Source: Dryococelus australis (taxonomy: Eukaryota > Arthropoda > Insecta > Phasmatodea > Phasmatidae). Taken from it: a DNA stretch of 64,000 bases. The DNA is taken from contig CM057005.1 of NCBI GenBank assembly GCA_029891345.1, positions 59,971,760-60,035,759 of the forward strand. The letters run 5' to 3'. Below are positions 33,531 through 43,544 of the stretch, one piece after another; position 1 is the stretch's first letter, and each line of letters starts with the position of its first letter. Position numbers and translations under genes: made by a program. The notes beneath the pieces are model-generated. The model searched no databases and was not told the origin of the DNA. It saw only the letters and a list, made by a program, of their open reading frames with translations.

Positions 33531-33683
33531 CACAAACGCTGTTCACGATAAAGTGAGCACTTTAAAAATGAACCTTAAAATAAGTCACTACCCCGGCATG
33601 CATATATTTAAATGGGCGCTCTGAGTGGCATTCGCCCAGTAAAGTTGGTAACGATGGATGGAAAGTATAATGCCATATCCTAA

Positions 33684-34265
33684 TCCATTCGGACCCAGTG
33701 TACACAATAGTGTACATTAGGTACGTGTAGGTAATCTTTGGTCTTTGCTGCACACTGTGAAGCTCAGTGACCAATGATCTTACCTGTGGGGGAATGATTC
33801 GCAAACCATCTTACTGGTCTAGGTCATAATTGGTCCGTATAACTGTAGTCGAACATATATATATAGTTTATACCTAGGGATAGGAAAATTTCGCGGGTTC
33901 AATGACCTGTAGGCTAGACTCCTCAGTCCTCTTCATACTGGAGCCTCAGCTGTGTGTTCATTGGCTGTTGCCCCCACACCTGGGCAGTTATGCGATTCGC
34001 AAGGTGTTTCCTTGCAAGTCTGGTATTGGCTCAGAGGCGTGCAGGGCGGATCTAATAAACTGTGGTCGAATTGCGAAGGTGACCACTATATATGTGTTTG
34101 ACGTCTATCTTGTCCCGAAATGAATACGCGAAATTCTCCTATCCCTACTTATACCTCATTGGCAGGACAACGAAACAAGTGTTGTGTCGAGTTAGGTACA
34201 GCACGCATCATAAAATATTTTGTTTTCAACACCTGAAACCGTAAATTAAAGTGGATCTGAGAGGG
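33684..34265. mobile_element. Family W1: piggyBac-like non-autonomous element
   Basis: Inserted at a TTAA in family A (right copy GGGTTAA intact, left copy mutated to CTAA). The ends TCCATTCGGACCCA and TGGATCTGAGAGGG are imperfect inverted repeats of the CCC(T)TTC type seen in piggyBac relatives. The own sequence is ~313 bp; the remainder is element E1. No transposase. Confidence 0.65.
33877..34145. mobile_element. Family E TIR element nested in W1
   Basis: 269 bp from GGGATAGGAAAATTTCGCGGGTTC to ATACGCGAAATTCTCCTATCCC, flanked by TA. It matches 40345-40616 (GTAGGCTAGACTCC, CAGTCCTC, TCATTGGCTG, ACGTCTATCTTGTCC). A 73-codon ORF within it is not meaningful. Confidence 0.85.
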
Positions 34266-34744
34266 TTAAAGTAGAATAAAAAGTGTAGGCAATCGTTTGT
34301 GATAACTTACATTTATTTCGCTTTCTGTTTTTATAACGCATCGAAGTGTAAAAATGAGCAGATTTGTAAAGTATTTACTTTCTTAATAACGCCACTGGTT
34401 CATTTGACCGATGACGCATGACTAAAGTGATGAGGCCCATGGCAATGTTAATTTTACACAAAAGGGAAGAACACGCAACGTGTATTCAAGTAGATCTTAA
34501 GCAGGGTTTTCAAAAGTGCTCATTGTACCGTGAACAACCTATATATAACTGTTAAGAGACTATAAACTGCGTGAAGTAAGAGTAGCGAAACATTCCAAAA
34601 TGAGGTAGAGGCACAGTGTACTGAAGAATACAGAAGTGCAATAGTAGCATGTATTATGAGCTCCAGCGACACACTCTGGCAAGATGGCTTCACCGGTCAC
34701 TGATATGGCGCAGCGTCGTTAAACAATCAGCTCCTGGAGACTAT

Positions 34745-35153
34745 GTGCTGTTCACGGTAAAGTGAGCACTTTTGAAAGCCCTGCTTAAGATCTACTCGTA
34801 TATACGTTGTATACTCCTCCGCCTTCGCGAAATCAACATTACTATGGGCCTCGTCACGTTATTCATGCGTCGGTACAGTGCAACTGTGAAACTATTACAA
34901 ACGAAAATGTCTTGCAAATCAGCCCATTTTTACACTTCGATGAATTAAAAAAAAAATACAGAAAGTAAAAGAAATAATTTAAATTATCAAAAATGGTTAC
35001 CTGGCACTTTTTATTCTACGGTAAGATATGGAAATGTCGTTACCAACTTTACTGGGTGCATGTCACTCAGGCCGTTAAAATATATGCAGGTATGGAAAGT
35101 GACTTTTTTTCTAAGGTTGATTTCAAAAGTGTTCACTTTATCGTGAACAGCGT
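34745..35153 (-). mobile_element. Family A TIR element, reversed
   Basis: 409 bp with both TIRs (TGCTGTTCACGGTAAAG; TTTATCGTGAACAGCG) and a small internal deletion around GGTATGGAAAGTGAC. A second terminal scrap (GTGCTCACTTAGTGAACAGCTTA) follows at about 35190-35216. Confidence 0.85.
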
Positions 35154-35475
35154 TTATTATCGGTTTATATTTGTTGAAAAGGTGTTAAAGAGTGCTCACT
35201 TAGTGAACAGCTTATAACTGGCCAAACGGCAGCCCGACGAAAAGAAATATTCCATAACGTGTAATATTCAGTCAGACTCGAGGCCCGTTTACATAGCTTC
35301 GCAAGGTCATTGAGCGACCGGGTTCGCTTACATCAAAAGAAACCGCCACGTTATTTACCTTCTGTACACTTACCTCTTCTGTCCCACCATACCCAGATAT
35401 ATTTTTTCCTCATATTAAAATTCATTTTTGCAAAATCGATATCTGAATTGCACGTAGAATAAAACAAATGAATGT

Positions 35476-35730
35476 GAAGTTAAGAAGTGAATATATTTGG
35501 ACGGCTTTTAACAGCGAGGTCTTGAGAGCCGATGTGGGTGATTGAAGTGAATATGGAGCGGCACCGGAATGAAGGGGTGGGGGAAATGGGAGATCCCGAG
35601 AAAACCCGCCGACCAACGGCATCGACCGGTACGATTCCCACTTGCGAAAATCCGGTGACCTGGCCGGGGATTGAGCCCGGTTCGCATTGGTGGGAGGCGA
35701 GCGTGCTAATCGCTCAGCCACCGCGGCCCC
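35476..35730 (-). mobile_element. SINE S, full length, reversed, 13-bp TSD
   Basis: Flanked by identical AACAAATGAATGT at 35463-35475 and 35731-35743. On the minus strand it begins GGGGCCGCGGTGGCTGAGCG, with B box GGGCTCAATCCC, full body and tail ending TTCACTTCTTAAC. One of the cleanest copies and useful as a reference. Confidence 0.95.
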
Positions 35731-35749
35731 AACAAATGAATGTATTTAA

Positions 35750-35865
35750 CCCTTTCCGGCCTACTTTAATTTACAGTTTCAGGTGTTACAAACGAGAAAT
35801 GTTATGATGCGTGCTGTACTCGAGCCGATACAAAATTTGTTCCGGTGCCACAACTATTGGGCATG
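35750..35865 (-). mobile_element. Family W2 fragment (piggyBac-like end)
   Basis: TTAA at 35746-35749 followed by CCCTTTCCGGCCTACTTTAATTTACAG and TTTCAGGTGTTACAAACG...GATGCGTGCTGTAC is the reverse complement of W1's right end (34190-34265). The other end is lost. Confidence 0.6.
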
Positions 35866-36030
35866 TGGAATAGTAAAATTTATTTTATTTTATTCTCGCG
35901 GTAGAATAAACGCACTATGTTTATTACTTACATGACAATATTTATTTAAAAAATGGTTGAAGGATAAAAAATGTCTGAATGGAAAAGTAACTAGGGCCTC
36001 AAAAGTGCTCACTTCACCGTGAACAGCCTA
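35866..36030 (+). mobile_element. Family B fragment, right end
   Basis: GTTTATTACTTACATGACAATATTTATT, GGAAAAGTAACTAGGGCC and terminal GTGCTCACTTCACCGTGAACAGCCTA match the right two thirds of family B at 52677-52912. The left TIR is absent. Confidence 0.65.
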
Positions 36031-36667
36031 CAGTAATATGAATCAATAATAACGTGGATTAAGACACATGGTTTACTAATGAGTTATTTGCGGGGGATTT
36101 CATTGGCCATTGATCCTCGCAGTGTTCAGCACCCACCAAAACTAATATGTATGTGCATTATGTACATACACAATTGTGTACACGGTTTGAGTGTGTTAAC
36201 TTTTAAACAAAGTATGAGTGGGACATCGTGAATTGTACGATGGGGCAGGGTGGAACAATTTAATTTGTATGTCAGTCGAGAGAAAAAGTGCAAGCTTTGA
36301 GGCCACTGGTGGTTGGCGGCAATCATCATAGCCAGAATAATGCTGCATTCCATGTATGTACATGCAATAACAAGATAATAGTGGATACTTGAGAAGTTCA
36401 CGTTACAATCTCGTAACGTCCACTACAGAACACGTGATTTATGTCATATCTTAACCAATCAAAATATCATTGTAAGTATAATCATCGCTCAATAAGTTGG
36501 CTTGTTTTTGTGAACGAATTTTCTCAGCAGTAATAATAATCACACTCCAAATATAAGTCAAGATTTTTTAAAGAGAGAATTGGATAGTTATTTTGTAAAC
36601 TACTAAACAATTACATTTAAAAATCATGTTTTATATCTTTCGACCCATTGTTTTTCAATTATCATTA
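36031..36667. other. Unassigned AT-rich spacer
   Basis: No gene or shared repeat; the 91-codon minus ORF at 36126-36401 has no recognised domain. Confidence 0.4.
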
Positions 36668-36945
36668 GATACCCCAAAATTTCGCGGATTCGTCTGAGGA
36701 CAAGTTAAACTATATTCATGTGTACACATGTGTTTTTGCTTCCATTGGTCCATAATTTGTTAGACGCGCCCCGAATGATTTTCAACCGACGTACCTGCAA
36801 GGAAATTTAGAACCGAACCCCGTGCTACCTGGTCTGGGGTTTAACTGGAGTAACAGCCAATAAACAACTAACTGGTTCACGAATTCGCAAAGGACTGGGG
36901 AGTCTAGCTCGTTTGCCGAATGAATCCACGAAATTTCCGGGTGTC
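36668..36945. mobile_element. Family F TIR element with TA TSD
   Basis: 278 bp from GATACCCCAAAATTTCGCGGATTC to GAATCCACGAAATTTCCGGGTGTC, flanked by TA. Several ATTGG/CCAAT-type motifs are inside. Confidence 0.8.
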
Positions 36946-37077
36946 TAATAATCGTTAAGAAATAAGATTTAAATTTCTACACTTTCAAATTCAAAATTTT
37001 GAAATTTTAAATATTTAAAATACATTTTATGAGACCTTAAATTCTTAAAACATTTAATGTGGAATGTATTGCTGATA

Positions 37078-37346
37078 GAGACCGGGAGAATTCGCGAGTT
37101 CAGTGACCAATAGGCTAGACTCCACAGACTTGTATACAATAACGTAGATAAACAATCGTCATTGGTTGCTTGCTATGACAGTGGAAGACAATGGTTGGAC
37201 CTGCTTTTTGTCGCCGGTTTCTGATTGGTTCAGTGTTCTTCAGGTGGTGTTAAATAATGCATGTACCAATCCTAATAGTAACCTAAACGTAATAGTTCCT
37301 GAGCTCTAGCTTGAACCGAAATTAATTCGCGAATTCTTCACGTGTC
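37078..37346. mobile_element. Family F TIR element with TA TSD
   Basis: 269 bp from GAGACCGGGAGAATTCGCGAGTTC to AATTCGCGAATTCTTCACGTGTC, flanked by TA. It carries GACCAATAGGCTAGACTCCACAG, also present in family E, so E and F are related. It ends 9 bp before a family G element. Confidence 0.8.
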
Positions 37347-37355
37347 TAATTATTA

Positions 37356-37653
37356 GAGAAATGCAAAATTCGCGTTATTATTCGTCACCACGCTAAATTT
37401 CACCGCCCTATATACATTAGCGTATGTGCTTTTTGTTTATTGGCTTCTGCAAAAGCGAGGTGCCAAAATCCGTTTTGACAAGGCGGGACGTGATTGGGAT
37501 ATCTTGTTATTACTTGCTTCTGATTGGTTCAAGGCAGCCCAGGACGTGGCAAAGCAGTTGTAGTCCAATGACAAGAGCAATACAATACAGACTCATATGT
37601 TTTTAAAGTCTATTCTGTCTTCAAATGATCAACGCGAATTTTGCAGGGGTCTC
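37356..37653. mobile_element. Family G TIR element with TA TSD
   Basis: 298 bp from GAGAAATGCAAAATTCGCGTTATTATTCG to GATCAACGCGAATTTTGCAGGGGTCTC, flanked by TA. It forms a tail-to-head pair with the family F element on its left. Confidence 0.8.
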
Positions 37654-38065
37654 TACTAATCATTGATATTAGACGTGAAAACGTAGCATGCACCAATGGC
37701 CTTACGCGCCTCTAAAGATTCCAAGTATGTTTCACCCTGCCATAACAGCTTCTCAAAGCAAACGACGTCAGCTACGTGGTGAAGCAGAGGCAAGTGTTGC
37801 GATCAGTCACGTAATTACGTTCCGGCGGATGGTTTCGGCGGAGGCGTCCGCCGTCAGAGCTCTACCAAGCCGTCGCTTCATCCGTCTCCCGTTCCTCACT
37901 TGTTGCGTAAAACCAATAAAATTTAATTAAATGGTGAATGAGCCTTTGGGAATCCGCCCGCTCTGTGAGTACAGCGCGGCCTCTCCTTTCTGTGTGTAAC
38001 CGGGATCGCGCTTTCGATGCAAGAGAGCGGCACATGTCCCGTGCGCCGCGGACGATATTTCCCGT
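37654..38065. other. Unassigned, GC-rich towards its right end
   Basis: An 80-codon ORF at 37688-37930 has no recognised domain. CG-rich sequence at 37800-38060 precedes the SINE head. Confidence 0.3.
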
Positions 38066-38740
38066 GGCCGCGGTGGCTGAACGGTTCGCCTCCTATAGTC
38101 TGTTCACGATAAAATGAGCACTTTGGAAATCAACCTTAGAAAAATGTCACTGCCCCCTACCTGCATATATTTTAACGGGCGCAATGAGTGACGTGTGCCC
38201 AGTAAAGTTGGTAACGATGGAGGGGAAAGTAGTTCCATATATCAACGTCGAATAAAAACTGTTAGATAACCTTTTGTGATAACTTAAATTATTTTTATCG
38301 CTTAGTGTCCTGCATCGAAGTGTAAAAATGAGCAAATGTGTACAGCATTTTCTTTTATAATAATTTCTCAGTTTCACTTGACCAACGTATGAATAAAGTG
38401 ACGAGGCCCATGTCAATGTTAATTTTACACGCGGGGGAAGAACACACAACGTGTATACAAGTAGATCTTAAGCAGGGCTTTCAAAAGTGCTCGTTTTTTT
38501 CCGTGAACAGCCTATGCCAAGGCGAATCGGGTTCGCTCCCCGATCGGATTACTCCTGGATTTTCGCAAGTGGGAATCGTGTCCCGGACGATGCCGCTGGT
38601 TGGCGGGATTTTTCTCGGCTATCTTCCGTTTCCCCCCGGCCCTTTCATTCCCCCGCTGCTCCATTCTCAACTCACTTCACCCTCATCGGCTCTCAAGACC
38701 TCGATGCTTCCAGCCGTCCAAAACCTCTTCACTCACACTT
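38066..38740 (+). mobile_element. SINE S interrupted by family A
   Basis: The head GGCCGCGGTGGCTGAACGG to GCCTCCTA (38066-38095) is separated from CCAAGGCGAATCGGG, body and CACTCACACTTT tail (38515-38740) by a complete family A element. It is the converse of the 30.8 kb arrangement. Confidence 0.9.
38096..38514 (+). mobile_element. Family A element inserted in a SINE
   Basis: 419 bp from TAGTCTGTTCACGATAA to CCGTGAACAGCCTA, lying between CCTCCTA and TGCCAAGG of the SINE head. Intact S copies read CCTCCTACCAAGG here, so the target was TA (right copy mutated to TG). It fixes the ends of family A at TAGGCTG...CAGCCTA. Confidence 0.9.
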
Positions 38741-38763
38741 TTGAAATTAAAAATTAGAAGGAA

Positions 38764-38812
38764 AAGAAAAAGACTCTGTATGACGGGTTTAGTTGTTTCC
38801 TAAACGTGTCGT
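38764..38812 (+). mobile_element. Family D fragment
   Basis: CTGTATGACGGGTTTAGTTGTTTCCTAAACGTGTCG matches the left part of family D (CATGTATGACGTGTTTCGTTATTTCCTAAATATG). It is cut by element H. Confidence 0.5.
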
Positions 38813-38817
38813 ATTCA

Positions 38818-39072
38818 GGGCATCCTGTTTTTGCGCGAAAATATTTACGCGTAGGCTAGACTTCGTTATCCTAAGCGCAAAATTTCAGTCTTCATTTGAC
38901 TATTGGCCGCCAATCACAATTACGTTTCTCCGATCGTGACCGTCCGTGATTCGCAGACAGGCAGATAAGACGCGAGAACAATTCAAATGATCCAGTAACG
39001 AAAGTGGTTCTGAACGAAAATCCGTGGGAACACTACTTCTCCTGAAATATTTTCGCGGGAAACAGAAGCCCC
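38818..39072. mobile_element. Family H TIR element (single copy)
   Basis: 255 bp with inverted ends GGGCATCCTGTTTTTGCGCGAAAATATTT and GAAATATTTTCGCGGGAAACAGAAGCCCC. No coding. Only copy in the window. No clear TSD. Confidence 0.65.
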
Positions 39073-39424
39073 TAAAGATAAGGTAGACCGATCTCGCTAG
39101 TTGCGCACAACCAATCTCCGTGTCCCAATATTGAACTGCTTTTATGCCATTACGTCTAGCAAAAACGGCAAGGATTGGTTTCGAGGTTAGAACTCGGATT
39201 AGTTAACAAGTGCTTTGAGATGTACTATGTATAATTCCTTTAACCAATTCGTAACGCAGTTCGATTAACTTCAAGGTATTTTATTCGTATAATAGCGCTG
39301 GTCTTTGGTAAAGTGAGATATAATCAAATGCGTCCATCACTGTTGACCATGTGACTATAACAGTTCTGTCCCTTTGGGGTAGGTCAATGTTGGGTACATG
39401 ATCAGAGGACAAATAAGAGGTCTA
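39073..39424 (+). repeat. Repeat T, copy 2
   Basis: Aligns with 1854-2202 over its whole length (AAGGTAGACCGATCTCGCTAG, CCAATCTCCGTGTCCCAATATTGAACTGC, CATCACTGTTGACCATGTGA, GGTCAATGTTGGGTACATGA). Directly abutted by a minus-strand family A element. Confidence 0.6.
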
Positions 39425-39786
39425 TTGGCTGTTCACGTGAAAATGAGCGCTTTTGAAAGCCCTGCTTGAGATCTAATTGTATGCACGATGTGTATTCTTA
39501 CGCCTTATGTAAAATTGACATTGCCGTGGGCCTCATCACTTTATTCATGCGTCGGTCAAGTGAAACAGTGGCATTATTATAAAAGTATACACTTTACAGA
39601 TATGCTCATTTTTACACTTCGGTGCATTAAAATAAACAGAATGTAAAAGAAAATTTGTTAAATTATTTAATAATTTAAATTATCACAAATGCTAACCTAA
39701 CACTTTTAATCGACGTTAAGTTGTGGAACTACTTTCCATCCAACGCTGTCAAATTTGCTGAGCGCGTGTCACTCAGTGCGCCTGTT

Positions 39787-40768
39787 TGTAACGTTAAACT
39801 AAGCGAGCGGCTCATCATAAAGGACGCCGCCGCAAACGCTGATAAACTTATCGCCCCTCGCGCCCCGTTTACACCGAGAATCTCATTTTTCTCCATTTAT
39901 CAAGCAGAAATGTCGTCGTCATCACAATTACCCTTCCCAGAAGAACTTGGATCGCCGAGAACGTTCTAGACGACACCTACCTCAAGTGTACATACCACGT
40001 GCGGGCCTCTGAGGGGGGGAGTGATTAAGAGCCGAGAGTTTGGCGTCTCGAGCGACCTTAAGCGACAGTTGGGCGATTCCGGAGCTGCGAGGGACGACTA
40101 CAGCGATCTGTGAGAGTGCGTCGGCGAACTTGTGTGCAGTGAAGAGTGGGACTGATCTGCGGGACTGTGGACTGGATGCGTGAGTGAATAAACATTCGGG
40201 ACGAGGAAATAGACATCTTTAACTAAACGTGTGAATATAATTGGAGCAGTTTAAGGGACATTAGCAAGAGTAAAGACTATGACAAAGACTGTAATTGAGA
40301 TGGAGCTTGTAATTAAATATTGCGCTTAATAAGACTAATAAGTAGGGATAGGCAAAAATTCGCCAATTCGATGACCTAGTCTAGACTCCACAGTCCTCAG
40401 TTTGTTCATTGGCTGATTCCACGGTGAATAGCCAGTGTTACGTCCCACCTAGCAGTGTGGGATTCGCTACGTGGTTCCTCGCAAGTGTGTGCTGTTGGCC
40501 CAGAGTAGACCAGGGCGTGTCTAATAAACTGCGAACCAATTGCGAAGTCAACTCTAGTGTGTACATGTTTGACGTATATCTTGTCCTGAAATGAACTCGC
40601 GAAATGTTCCTATCCTTACTAGTAAGAGTGTATAGGACGCTCAAACTGGCAAGTAAAAGATGCTTGAATGTTTGGAGCATTGAGAATAAATTTAATCTAG
40701 TTCTTTGATTTTATTAAGACCTCCATCCCTCACGAACTCAGATACGTACTTCAGACAATTTTGTAACA
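39787..40768 (+). mobile_element. K element: solo LTR-like copy 2, with TG...CA ends
   Basis: Starts TGTAACGTTAAAC and ends TTTTGTAACA, the TG...CA form of an LTR; alternatively TTTGTAAC at both ends (39785 and 40760) is an 8-bp duplication. It shares AGTGGGACTGA, GACTGGATGCGTGAGTGAATAAAC (with an AATAAA signal) and AAGACCTCCATCC.TCACGAACTCAGATACG with the copies at 14.8 and 51.2 kb in reverse. Element E2 is nested inside. An 82-codon ORF at 39721-39969 has no retroviral domain. Confidence 0.65.
40345..40616. mobile_element. Family E TIR element nested in the LTR-like copy
   Basis: 272 bp from GGGATAGGCAAAAATTCGCC to GAACTCGCGAAATGTTCCTATCCT, flanked by TA. It matches 33877-34145 over its length. 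Confidence 0.85.
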
Positions 40769-40846
40769 ATATGCCGGAAGGGGGGTGGGGGACAGTGATT
40801 TTTTCTAAGGTGATTTCAAAAGTGCTCACTTCATCGTGAACAGCCC

Positions 40847-41286
40847 AGTGATGTTAGACGTACCATTTTCACGGTACTTGTACCATAATTAGATCTTGTG
40901 TACCATGTACCATGACGAGGTCGACATGGTACGCAAATTTACCGTAATCTGACTACATCAACGACATGAAGCTAATTACTCGAACGTATAATAAAAGATG
41001 ATCAGCTTGTAGCGCTTGGTTAAGCCAAAAGCCGAAGCCCTATGATACATCTGCGAATTAGAGGCTGTATTTCATCTGTATTTGATATCAGTAGTGCAAT
41101 ATTCAAACAACTGTTGTGTATTGAAAGCAAAGCAAAGCAAACATGAAATTCTGATTTACGCATTTTTTAAAAATGTGCCATAATTTTGTACAAGACTACC
41201 ATTATTTTGAATGCCCCGTACTATGATAGTGATAGAGCACTATTGATCTAACATCCCTGGAACAGCCTTCATCTTTAAGCTTCTTG
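40847..41286. other. Unassigned, with TGGTAC/GTACCA repeats
   Basis: 40857-40945 contains seven GTACCAT/TGGTAC-type motifs in both orientations (TACCATTTTCACGGTACTTG, TGTACCATGTACCATGACG). The remainder is unassigned AT-rich sequence. Confidence 0.4.
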
Positions 41287-41853
41287 CACAATAGAAAACT
41301 TTAGCATTTGACTTAACGCTTCCTTTCCTCTGACGAAAGCACCCATACACAATAGAATTGTAAAGCCAGAGTTCAGACAATTGAACATCAGTTCTGCGAG
41401 CTTCATAACAATGTGTATTTTGTTATGAAAATAATTATAATTTTATCCAGGAATATATTTTACGTACCTTTTTTTAAATTGGCTTAATATTTATTTTAGA
41501 AGTTTATTTTAAAACAAAAATCCTATTGTTTACTTTATTAAAATATGTAAATTAATATATTTCGTCTTCACATTATATTCGTTCGCCATTAATTTTATTT
41601 AAGGCGAATTTTGTTTGATATACCGAGATTAAAATCGCCTTACAATAAAATAACGCACTTTCCACATAACCTCTGTTAGATTCTCGGCAAAATGGCTGCT
41701 TGACTTTGACTTTAAATTTCAACTTTTCGAAATCGTACAGTCAAGAGTGCTCGACTTTACCTTTGACAGTTCCATTGTGTGAAACTCCATAAGAAACAAC
41801 ATCATGTCGGAAAGTCAAATGGTAAAGTCAAATGTTAAAAGTTTTCAATTGTG
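41287..41853. mobile_element. Family O TIR element, copy 1
   Basis: 567 bp from CACAATAGAAAACTTTAGCATTTGACTT to AAGTCAAATGTTAAAAGTTTTCAATTGTG. The right 170 bp hold many TTGACTT/AAGTCAA heptamers. ~90 % similar by eye to 44519-45087. No coding. Confidence 0.85.
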
Positions 41854-42199
41854 AAAGGTCCTTTACTCTACTGTTCACTCGTGCGCGAGAACACGGGGAG
41901 ACGTTTCGCCGGGCAATCGTTCCGAAGGCGCGCGTTGGCGCAGCTGGTGTCGCGTTTCCAAGGTCGGCAATCGAGTATTCACGCCCGTGCTGTTGCGCGG
42001 AAGGCACACACCCCGGTGGTTTAATATTAGCTGTGACACCGCGGACTCGGACAGAGTCCAAGTACGAGACTGCACCGGGGATTTTTTTTTTTCTCGATTA
42101 CGAGAACGATCGGTCTCCGAGGGAGGCGTGATCGACCGTGACGGCTCCGTCGCGCACGTTCTAGCTGCGAGCGAAGGACGAGGCATCCTGCCTGCCGCT
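41854..42199. other. GC-rich patch with overlapping ORFs
   Basis: A ~350 bp CpG-rich block carrying four overlapping ORFs of 76-103 codons on both strands. None has a recognised domain and no splice pair frames it. It could be host promoter/exon sequence or an unrecognised element. Confidence 0.25.
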
Positions 42200-42811
42200 C
42201 ACTCTAAAAACCAGTGAGGTAAAATATCCTTACTTATAAGGGAAGCTAATTACCTTTACATGTGCGGTATAATTACCTTTTAAATGTACAGGTGAAGTAC
42301 TATTCCCTAATCGCACGGGAAAAGTATCTGCCAAAAGTTAGAAAAAAAAAGGGGAGGGGAGGGAAATCCATACAAATAAGGGAAAATAACCTAAATCGTA
42401 TAATGACGAGTAGTGAGCGAAACCTCAACACTACAATCCGCGACACTTGCTGCTGGGTGGGAGCGCGCGAACCACGGTCCTCTATCACGATAGGCCGATG
42501 CGCTATCCATTCCACCACTACGACAGCGTGACAGTGTCAGAGAATATTAGCGTGTTGTACGATTGTTTCTTCCGCCCGTCTCTCTCTCTCCCCCCCCCCC
42601 CCCCATTTATCCGTTTAGAATGCTGAAGAGATGCACGCGTCGTAAAGCAATTTTCCCATCCACGTATGAGTTTTCCACTACCACATACGTGAAGTTTACT
42701 CCAGAGTGCGGGAATTTTACCTTGGCTGTAAGGAAAACTTTGTTTCCCCCCCACAAGTTTGCGAACACTACCTTACAATTGTCAAGTAATTTTCCCATTA
42801 CTTTTTACAGT
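42200..42811 (+). mobile_element. Family M TIR element, copy 1
   Basis: 612 bp with ends CACTCTAAAAACCAGTGAGG and CCATTACTTTTTACAGTA, matching the cleaner copy at 62694-63346 (CACTGTAAAAA...TTTTTACAGTG). It carries subterminal repeats of the AAGGGAAGCTAATTACC / GGTATAATTACC type, a tRNA-like segment and a C15 run. No transposase. Confidence 0.75.
42462..42535 (-). repeat. tRNA-like segment inside family M
   Basis: The minus strand reads GTGGTGGAATGGATAGCGC (A-box-like), ATCGGCCTATCGTGATAG, AGGACCGTGGTTCGCGCGC (B-box-like). It is conserved at 63010-63082. The arm between the boxes forms CTATC-GT-GATAG rather than a normal 7-base anticodon loop and the B box is off-consensus, so it is probably a tRNA-derived remnant, not a functional tRNA gene. 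Confidence 0.5.
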
Positions 42812-43060
42812 ATTTTATTTATATTTTTAATAAATATGCAAAGAAAGAGTGGGAAAACATGCATGTTGGTAAAGTCTAGTAAAAATAGTTCCCATGCCAA
42901 ATATTATTACAACTGCGTGTACACGAATCCGGTGCGTTGTCCTTTAGTGTAATGTCCTTGACTTTTTAAGCTTAGTTTGTACGAGGCGGAGGAACAATCT
43001 GGAAGTAGAAATTTGGCACGACTTTCAGGAAAGTGTGAAGTAACTGTGAATGGATTATAT
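42812..43060 (+). mobile_element. Family D right half
   Basis: Begins directly after M copy 1 and ends GTGTGAAGTAACTGTGAATGGATTATAT. It contains TTACAACTGCGTGTACACGAATCCGGTGCGTTGTCCTTTAGTG and GTACGAGGCGGAGGAAC. The left half of D is missing, probably removed when or after M inserted. Confidence 0.7.
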
Positions 43061-43544
43061 ACTAGCCCTGGTGGTGATACGTCCGTGTGACTTTGACGCG
43101 GACACTGATATCACATTGCGATATCGATTTCTTTCTTAATTTAGATTCCCCCCAGGTACAATCGATTCCTCGCAGTATAGTGTGTTCCGCGAGGCGTGTT
43201 TTGGAAGAGTGCCAGCACGTAACCTCTGGAGACTGCTGGCGTTATTTCCCACGGAAACTATTGACACGTGGACTTACGTACACATAAATAATGCACGGCT
43301 AAATTCACGAGTTCCCTCTGCACGCGCCGCTGTGAGTTCTAAAAGCGGCCACATTCACCCCCCCCCCCCCCCTAACGACTAACGCAGCACTACCAAGATA
43401 AGAAAGAAGCGAAGATCATTAAGAAAATATTTATTGCTATTTTTTTTGTGGAAAGTCTTGCTTTAGAAAAAATGCATTAACAGACAACTTTTCAGCAACG
43501 AAAACAGGCCATTGGCATTGTACTGGGCACGCAGCTCTTAAGAG
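43061..43544. other. Unassigned spacer with C15 run
   Basis: Contains a C15 run at 43358-43372 and two overlapping 66-codon ORFs without domains. No shared repeat. Confidence 0.4.

Larger units (their letters stand above)
33535..34541 (+). mobile_element. Family A element interrupted by W1 and E1
   Basis: Left half 33535-33680 (CGCTGTTCACGATAAAGTG ... GATGGATGGAAAGT), right half 34266-34541 (GTAGAATAAAAAGTG ... GTACCGTGAACAACCTA). The split lies exactly at the A consensus motif ATCTTAACGTCGAATAAA, at its TTAA. Confidence 0.85.
39425..40846 (-). mobile_element. Family A element interrupted by an LTR-like insert
   Basis: Reverse A copy: 39425-39786 (TTGGCTGTTCACGTGAAAATG ... CACTCAGTGCGCCTGTT) and 40769-40846 (ATATGCCGGAAGGGGGG ... 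CTTCATCGTGAACAGCCC). The break falls at the A motif GCCCGTTAAAATATATGC. Confidence 0.85.
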
